From positions 948,501 to 1,012,500 of the forward strand of contig WIUZ02000011.1 of assembly GCA_015956445.1 (NCBI GenBank): 64,000 bases of DNA, read 5' to 3'. The position numbers and the translations under genes are program-made. The stretch is from Thelephora terrestris (lineage: Eukaryota > Basidiomycota > Agaricomycetes > Thelephorales > Thelephoraceae). The notes under the pieces are model-generated. The model ran no database searches. It was not told the origin of the DNA and worked only from the letters and a program-made list of their open reading frames with translations. This document shows, piece after piece, positions 56,711 to 64,000 of this stretch. Within the stretch, counting starts at the first letter, position 1; the number at the start of each line of letters is the position of its first letter.

Positions 56711-57452
56711 ACACTCTAAGAACCAACCACAATAACTACGACCCGCATATCTCATACCATGTACGCCTGTTCTGTCCCTTAGAATTAGGGACTTGCCCGA
56801 AATATACAATGCCCTGTCCGCACCCCAACCCCAAACACCCCCCACACCACAGAAACCTCAAACCGACAGACCAAACACCCCCCCGCAAAACATCCCATCC
56901 TAGCAAAGCCCGGCTCGGCGCTGGAGCCACCAAAATACAACCATGAGCCGGCCATAGACGGCCCAAATACACTGACCGCTCGCGGGACAGGAAAGCGGAA
57001 TATGAACGACATAGGCCGACATAACGAGAGTGGCCTCGAGCTATACCCCCCGCCGCCGAATCCAGATAACGCGCGGGGACCTAGCATACTCTCACCTCCT
57101 GGTAGTGCTAGCCGCTCTCGATGGAGGTAAAAATAAAACTCGCTCATTCTACGCATATAAGTAACACCCCCCCCCCCCCACGGATATTCAATCGGCCTGG
57201 TTCAAACGCCCTTACCTCTCAGAGGAGGGGGAGTTCCGGCCATCAACCCCCCCTCCAATGACGAGAGACTAAGGTTTGGAGATGGTCCATCTATACCCCA
57301 CCCCCCCGGCGACGACGAATCTCCCCAGACGAACCGCCGCCACCTGGCTAACCAAAGCCAACGCCATGACTACCCACCGCCACCCGGCGATGGGGACATC
57401 GGGCCACCTCCCCCCCGAAACGCACCCCCCGACGGAACCAACAAACCCTTGA

Positions 57453-60400
57453 TTGAGAGACAACCTCAAAATCGCCACACTCAATATACGGGGAAGGAAC
57501 AGCAACCTACAAGGGTTTAGACAAGAGAAATGGTTCCATATATACAGAGTAATAAATTCATATAAAGTAGCAATACTAGCCGTGCAAGAATCACATCTCA
57601 CCGACGAACTCGCCGCAAATATTAACACGGCCTTTGAAACAAAACTATCAATTTTCCACTCCCCCCTCCCGGAAACGAGGAACACCGCGGGCGTAGCCTT
57701 TGTAATAAACAAAGCCCTCCTGAACGCCGAGAAAATAACATTTGAAGAGATCATCCCCGGAAGGGCGATCCTCGCTAAGATAAGATGGCACGGCAACACC
57801 ACAATCAAAATCCTAAATATATACGCCCCAAACGATACGGCCAACAATGAAGCCTTCTGGGAGAAACTCAGAGACCTAACCAGCCGCAAACCCGAATGGA
57901 AACCAGACGTCCTTCTCGGCGATTTCAACGTAGTCGAGGACAGCCTGGACAGACTCCCGTGCCACCCAGACAACGCCAGCGCGGTAGCCGCGCTCGGAGA
58001 ACTAAAAAGTCACCTAAACCTAATAGACGGATGGAGGAGAACCCACCCTGACAAACGCGAGTACTCGCACACACAATCATCCAACACATCCCAAAGCAGG
58101 ATAGATAGAATCTACATCTCGAATGACCTACTGGCCCCGGCCTCGGACTGGAAAATCGACCCCCCCCTCATCGAGACAGACCACTGGCTAGTAAGCGCCA
58201 ACATAACCACCCCAGAGGCACCCGAAATCGGAAGAGGAAGATGGCAAATACCGACGTACCTACTAGAGAACGAAGACGTCATGAGCGAACTAAACGTTCT
58301 GGGCAAAAAAACCCTCTACAACATCGAGGCCAACAAATACCGAAGGACCGACACGACCAACCCCCAGACGATATACGCAAAATTCAAGACCGACCTTGTC
58401 AGAACATGCAGGACCCACGCGAAAATCATACACCCCACGATTACCAACAAAATCGCGAAACTCAAGGAGAAACTCATCAAGGTAAACAACAACGAACACA
58501 TAGGAGACGACGACAAACTACTAGAGTCGATAGTTATTAAGACGGAAATCCTAGAACTAGAAAGAGTCCTCTTCGAATCAAACAGAGTATACGCAAAAAC
58601 AAAAAACCATGTACACGCCGAAACAATATGCCGCGACTGGATAAGAACAAACCGCCTTAAAAAGCCAAGAGATGTCATCTACAACCTCTACAACCCACTC
58701 GACGCAAACCCGACACCCACAAACGACTCACGAGAGATGGCCGAAACGGCAAGAAGATACCACCAAAGCCTTCAAACGTCAGACCGCGACCCCACCACGA
58801 CTCCAAACGCGGCAAAAACAACCGCCATCTTAAATAACATCACCGTCACCATCACCCCAGAGCAAAAAGCTGAAATGGCAAAATACCTCGAACGAAGCAA
58901 CGTACACGCAGCCCTGTCCGACGCTGCAAACGACAAGGCCGCAGGCCTCGACGGCATACCCGTCGAACTCTGGAAAAAGATGAGCTCCGCCCACGACAGC
59001 ACAGCTGACCAACCCGACAACTCCAATTGCGACATTGTAAAAGTGATGGTAGCGGTGTTCAACGACATAGAAAAGCACGGCATCGACCCCACCACACGCT
59101 TCAACGAAGGATGGATGTGCCCAATATACAAAAAAGGTGAAAGGAATAACATAGCAAACTATAGACCCATCACCGTCCTAAACACAGACTATAAAACCAT
59201 GACAAAAGCCCTCGCTAACAAACTAGCAAACATCGCGCCAACGATCATCCACCGCAACCAAGCGGGCTTCATTAAGAAAAGAAGCATATTTGACCAAGTC
59301 AAACTAGCGAAGCTCATGATCGACTATGGAAACACCGCAAAACGCAACGGAGCCATTATCGCACTTGACCAAGAAAAAGCATATGACAAAATACTCCACC
59401 CATATCTATGGGACGTCCTCGAAAAATTCGGCTTCCCACAACACTTCATCAAGACAGTGAAACACCTATACCAAGACGCAAAAACGTCGATCCTAATAAA
59501 CGGCATCCTGAGCGAACCGTACCTAGTCAACAGAGGCGTAAGACAAGGTGACGGACTATCCTGCCTACTATTCGACATCGGCATCGAACCCCTGGCAGCC
59601 ACCATAAGAAACTCGCCCATCCTAGGAATAAACATCAGAAACGCACCCGAAAACATCAAATGCAAACTTTTCGCAGACGACACCATGGTATACCTCAACG
59701 AAACAGACGACCTAAAAACCCTCGAGGACCACGCACTAAAACCGTGGTGCGAAATATCAGGAGCAAAATTCAACATCAACAAGACCGAAATCATCCCAAT
59801 CGGGACAAAGACGTACCGAGACAACCTGATACAAACCCGGAAAATAAACCCTACCGGCGTACAAATCAAAGCCAACATAAAAATAGCGACCGAAGGCCAA
59901 CCCGTCCGTGTCCTAGGCGCCTGGATCGGAAACGGAGTCGACCAAGCCACCCCCTGGACGTCCACGACAGAAAAAATAGCAACCAGCCTCAAAAGGTGGG
60001 AAGCCAACCACCCCACATCCGAAGGAAGAAGGCTCATCTCCCAAATGATAATCGGGGGCATGACCCAATACCTAGCCAAGGTCCAAGGCATGCCCGAAGC
60101 AACGATAAAAACCCTGGATAAACTTATCCGCAACTTTGCCTGGAGCGGCGAAAACAGACCAACCATTAGCATCGCGCAAATGTCCTCAAGTATGGAAAAA
60201 GGAGGTAAGAAAGTCCTAGACATACAAGCCAGAAACGAAGCGATCCAACTCACCTGGGTACAATCATACCTAAAAACAGGTGTAGACCGCCCCACATGGG
60301 CATACATAGCAGACGAAATATTCAGGAACGACGTACCAGGTGAACTAACATCCCTACTGGAAAACCCCGAAGCAAGGGAAAACCAATTCCTCCAGACGTG

Positions 60401-62345
60401 GCACTCCCGAATAAACAGGAAAAGAGCCACAGACCCGAGCAACCCAGAATCACCAAGCATCCTGAACGACCTCAGGGAGATGCTGAAAATTGCGAAGAAA
60501 TACGGCGTCAAACTAGAGGCGATCCACCCAGACCCAGAAGTAAGAGCGGAGCTCCCTGCAATAAGAAGCATCCAAACCAAACTACAGGAAAAACCAGACA
60601 CTCTGTGCGATAAATTCGGCAAATGCATAAGAAACACACACCGGGTACACACCCTACAAGACGTATCCGACATAGCGAATGAAGTCCCGAATAACCACAA
60701 ACGGAATCGGAAATGCAAGTGCGAAAAGTGCACCAAGATAAGAAGAGATACGAACAGCCGATGCAAACACCCGAACAAATGCATCGAAAGAGCCGCGAGC
60801 CTCCTGAAAACATTAAACGAAAAGTGGAACCCCAACATCCTACACCCACCGTCCTTCTTCACCGACCCCAAACCAGACGAAACAGGCACCAACCCCGAAG
60901 ACGAAGAATCAGACGAAAAACACATCACACTAGACCCGTTCAATGTCGAAACCACCCTGAGCGCATGTTACCGAGTCTTCACCGACCCGGAAATCGCCCA
61001 CACCGAAACGACCCTTCGCGCCCCAAGAACAACAGACGTAAGAAACCAACCAACCATAATATACACGGACGGCTCGTGCCTAAACAACGGCCAAGCCACG
61101 GCCCAAGCCGGAAGCGGCGTCTGGCACAAAGACGGCGACCCACGCAACGTGAGCCTGAAAGTCCCCGGACCCGACCAGTCAAACCAGACGGGCGAGCTGT
61201 ACGCCATCCTCCACGCAATCAAGACAACACCCACCGACCAAAGCGTCATCATCAAGACAGACTCCAAATACGCCGTCCTCGGCCTCACCGCCTACCTGAG
61301 AGACTGGGAAGACCACGGCTGGATGTACCAGAAACACGCCGCCCTGTTCAAGGCGATAACCTCATGGTCAAGATATCGCAGCAACATCACCCAAATGGTG
61401 TGGGTCAAAGGCCACAACGGAATAAGAGGTAACGAGGAAGCAGACAAGCTTGCGGGAGAAGGAGCCCTGAAAGAACCCCAGATAGATAGCATAGACACGA
61501 GCCTCCCCACAAATAACATCCCCTCGGGCGCAAAACTCGAATCCCTCTCGCAAAAGGACTTCTACCAAGGCATAAAGAGACTGAACCCTCCCCCTCCCAG
61601 ACGCAGCTCAGAAATCAATCTAGGCAGAATCCAAGCATGCGCCGAAGCATACTACAACACGTCCCCCACATACGAAGCGATCTGGAAGTCGACGAAGCAC
61701 AAAGACCTCACAAAAAAGACCAGAGAATTCCTCTGGAAAACCACCCACAACGCCTTCAAAATTGGAAAATTCTGGGAACACATAACAGAATACGAACAAA
61801 GAGGGATATGCGCACACTACAACACAACAGAATCAATGGAACACATCCTCACAGAATGCTCGGCACCAGGCAGAGAACAAATATGGACACTAGCCAACGA
61901 ACTACTCACAAAACGAACACAAACACGCATCCCGACCAACTACGGTGCCCTAATCGGCTGCTGCCTAACGGACTTCAAAAAAGAAAACGGAAAACCAGAC
62001 GTAGGCCTAAACCGACTCTTCCGAATCATCGTATCCGAATCGATGTACGCAATTTGGATGATAAGATGCGAACGTGCCATCACATGGAGCAACGACCCCA
62101 GCAAATTCCACTCGGAAATCGAGATACACAACAAATGGCTCTGAGCGATAAATACGAGACTAAAAATAGATAGCATACACACCAACCAGAAAATATTCAC
62201 GAAAAAGGCAATCAAAGCCAAACTAGTACTCCGAACCTGGGACCAATGCCTCAAAGACAACCTACACGAAACGCGAAACTGGTGCGGAAAAACGGGGGTT
62301 TTAGTGGGTATAGCGCCGAAACGACCACCGGGCAGGAACAGATAA
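57453..62345 (+). CDS. LINE ORF2: endonuclease, reverse transcriptase, RNase H
   Basis: The frame opens directly after a TGA (57450-57452). Endonuclease: LKIATLNIRGRN, VQESHL, LLGDFNVVEDSLDR, RIDRIYIS, TDHWLV. RT (about residues 545-830): NYRPITVLN, ALDQEKAYD, GVRQGDGLS, LFADDTMVY. A Cys-rich CKCEKCTKIRR segment follows. RNase H: YTDGSCLNN, GELYAILHA, KTDSKYAVL, VKGHNG...EADKLAG. The endonuclease has no methionine before about residue 278, so translation must start without AUG or by frameshift or re-initiation. The first stop is TGA at 62142-62144; the same frame continues 66 more codons (to 62345) encoding VLRTWDQCL ... GVLVGIAP, typical of the family's C-terminus as I recall it. So that TGA is a nonsense change or is read through. 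Confidence 0.88.
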
Positions 62346-62659
62346 CCTCCATGCCCACACCCGACGCGAGCCCCACACTCAGTCTACCAGACTAGTGCGT
62401 AAGTGCATTTCCTCCGGGTGTCATATAGAGCGACCGCGGCTCTACAAAATGACCAGCAATAGCTACTCCAAAAAAAAAAAAACAACACTGCCTCTGTGAT
62501 CTCACTAATAACTGTGCAGCAAAGCTTTGAAGTAGCTCTGACACTAAACCCCACTTTGCCAACCTAGTATGCAGTGTTGCAGATCAAGGAAAAGCCAATG
62601 GAACTGTCTTTTCAGGGGCATACTTCCCAAAGTCCCTTCTCACTCCTTTTTTCCAGCTC

Positions 62660-64000
62660 TGTCATGAACACGTGACATAGTGTCCAAAATCGCACAAGTA
62701 ATTCGAGACATTGGTCTTATTCGCAGTAGTAAAAATACAAAAAAAACTAATAAGCATTACAAAACTAAACCAGGACAAAGGGGTCAATGTCACAAGGACA
62801 GTCCTGAGGATATGGGCAACAATGAGCGAAATGGTGAGGGTTGTGTACGCTCTGAGGGCAGTACGAGTATATCCGAGTCACCGGATCCTGCCAACACTCC
62901 CTACATCCCAACACATCATGAAACAAACTATCATGCATCTCCCGCTTCACATCCGTCAACGCCGCACTCACTAATGCGAACCCATAATGGTCCTGAAGAC
63001 CCGCTACTTCTACCTTCAGCTTCATTCAAACCTGACGTGACTTGTCGGAGGGATGACAACGTTGACCAGTACGAGTCATCAGATTCTTGCGCTCCTTCTT
63101 CTTCTGGGTCCTCATCACCATCTGACGACTCGGGACAGGACTCCAAGGAGGGGATTGAGGAAGAGGAACTCCCTGATCGTGAAGGTGGCGGAGGGACGAC
63201 GGGGGAGTGGGAAGCTGCATCGGTGCAGTAAGCTCCGTGGCATCTAAGGCCGAAGTACCGGAGGAGAGATTCCTGGAAGGGTTTCCAATGTTCCAAAGCA
63301 AAGTGAGAGAAGTCCTCGTTAAGACTGTTAACGACAACATACATGACATCCATCCTCTTCTCCAACTTCAGAATCTGATCCTCCCTCTCTTGCTCCATCG
63401 CATCCTGCATGGGAGTAACTCCAGGAGCCCACCTTCGAGTCCTGTTGGGGTCTTCATACCCAGCTTGTTCCCAAAACTCGGCAGGAGCATTATGGGCGGT
63501 CAGGAAGTCCACGGCAACCTGGTTGTCATGGGCGATATTGGCAGGGGTGTCATACAAGTGTTGCTCCACGTCGAAGGGAGCATCCGTCTCGAAGGACGGG
63601 GTAAAGTCAAAGGGGGTGGCAGCAGCGTTAAGAAGAGTGGCGTTGGCAGCGAAAGCAGACATAGTAGCAGCGGTTGGTTTAGGGGGAGTAGCGGGGAGTG
63701 GTTTGGTGGGAGTGGAAAGGAGACGATGAGGGGAACAATCATTAAATTCCCCTGACTTAAATACATCCTGACTCAAGGAAAACCGGAAAGGGAAAACAAT
63801 AACCCATTATCCACTAACAGCCCAACTAGGATAAACGAACCCTCAGCCCCAATTGCGATCCCATCAAAATCCAAGAAATCCCCACCGATCATGGGAAATC
63901 CCCATCAGACTTCTATTACCACCATGAAACACGAGAAATCTTCATTGTACTCCTAATAACTCATTCACTATTGTTCCCCTATTTCATTTCATCATCTGTC
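62660..64000 (+). mobile_element. B4: family-B element, cut by window end
   Basis: Starts TGTCATGAACACGTGACATAG, aligned with the left ends of B2 and B3. The minus-strand gene is complete. The promoter and sense-gene part lie beyond the window. Left flank AGCTC (62655-62659) would be one TSD copy. Confidence 0.85.
62765..63662 (-). CDS. Family-B antisense protein (B4), function unknown
   Basis: ATG at 63662 (MSAFAANATLLNAAATPF). The main frame stops at 62931 (...CEAGDA). The Cys/His-rich alternative tail (GCRECWQDPV...HHFAHCC...CPCDIDPFVLV) ends at 62765. It keeps the MEQEREDQILKLEKRMDVMY helix and the acidic Ser/Glu region. It is the most diverged of the three copies, yet both frames remain open. 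Confidence 0.6.

Larger units (their letters stand above)
54653..62481 (+). mobile_element. Full-length LINE retrotransposon, 17-bp TSD
   Basis: Flanked by ACAACACTGCCTCTGTG (54636-54652 and 62482-62498), with a poly(A) tail of about 12 nt ending at 62481. ORF1 has a CCHC knuckle. ORF2 has APE endonuclease, RT and RNase H. That domain set suggests the Tad1/I-like group of fungal LINEs. The exact TSD indicates a recent insertion. 54653-55051 is a C-rich 5' leader. 56711-57452 is an ORF-free, C-rich spacer with runs of 8-11 C near 57169-57180 and 57301. Confidence 0.93.
54532..62659 (+). pseudogene. Decayed gene fragment interrupted by the LINE
   Basis: 54532-54652 plus 62499-62659 (one TSD copy removed) form one frame: MNIAEIPTQPQVDVKPELH ... 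IFKLKKFCPG, stop, QHCLCDLTNNCAAKL, stop, SSSDTKPHFANLVCSVADQ ... PFFQLC. Two in-frame TGAs. It is then cut by B4 at 62660. No family recognised; it could be a host gene or an older transposon gene. Confidence 0.4.

Noticed and set aside
59324-60955. 543-aa minus-strand ORF
   Set aside because: It is the complement of the LINE ORF2 RT region, where the coding strand is strongly supported; an antisense shadow.
1-64000. tRNA, rRNA, riboswitch or CRISPR features
   Set aside because: None seen; the regular repeats are transposon arms or microsatellites, and the genome appears eukaryotic.

Overview
This window looks like a piece of a fungal nuclear genome, most likely a basidiomycete (Agaricomycotina). 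The introns that can be modelled are 49-100 bp with GT..AG ends, and the Ty3/gypsy and LINE proteins resemble those of mushrooms. No certain host gene, rRNA, tRNA or CRISPR was found. Nearly all 64 kb is mobile DNA inserted into mobile DNA, and most elements could be delimited by their own target-site duplications (TSDs).

Five kinds of element recur. (1) Three families, called A, B and C here, are 2.3-3.8 kb when free of nested insertions. They have TG..CA ends (TGTCA..TGACA type) and 5-bp TSDs. Each carries a multi-exon or split-frame gene of unknown function on the strand opposite a TATA-bearing promoter; B also carries a 207-aa sense gene. They look like giant, gene-bearing solo LTRs, or else an unknown DNA transposon. 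(2) At least 14 palindromic CACTG..CAGTG elements (M1-M14) have 3-bp TSDs, which is CACTA/EnSpm-like; none encodes a transposase. (3) A decayed Ty3/gypsy retrotransposon with ~1-kb LTRs (about 20276-33478) is accompanied by two solo LTRs of the same family with 4-bp TSDs. (4) A ~4.3 kb near-perfect palindrome with telomere-like arrays (9787-20277) was split by a solo LTR and by a 5.2 kb autonomous-looking DNA transposon. That transposon has 21-bp TIRs, an 8-bp TSD and a 1,469-aa, 5-exon gene. (5) A full-length LINE (54653-62481) has a 17-bp TSD and a poly(A) tail.

Layout. 1-2289: B1, split by a gypsy solo LTR. 2378-8931: remnant of an A-type element, then A1, containing M1 and B2 (with M2). 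8932-35515: an A-type element broken by M3, the palindrome with its nested guests, the gypsy element (holding B3, M4, M5 and M6) and M7. 35765-50045: an A-type element with a nest inside it: M8, then M9, then A4, then M10 and M11, then two more A-type elements, then M14. 50046-50770: the promoter half of another A-type element. 51143-54387: M13, holding element C. 54532-62659: a decayed gene interrupted by the LINE. 62660-64000: B4, cut by the window end.

The A, B and C elements and the CACTG elements have repeatedly landed in one another, which allows relative dating and exact reconstruction of exons across insertions. Unknowns: the function of the A/B/C proteins, the source of the enzymes that move A/B/C and the CACTG elements, and the exact organism.
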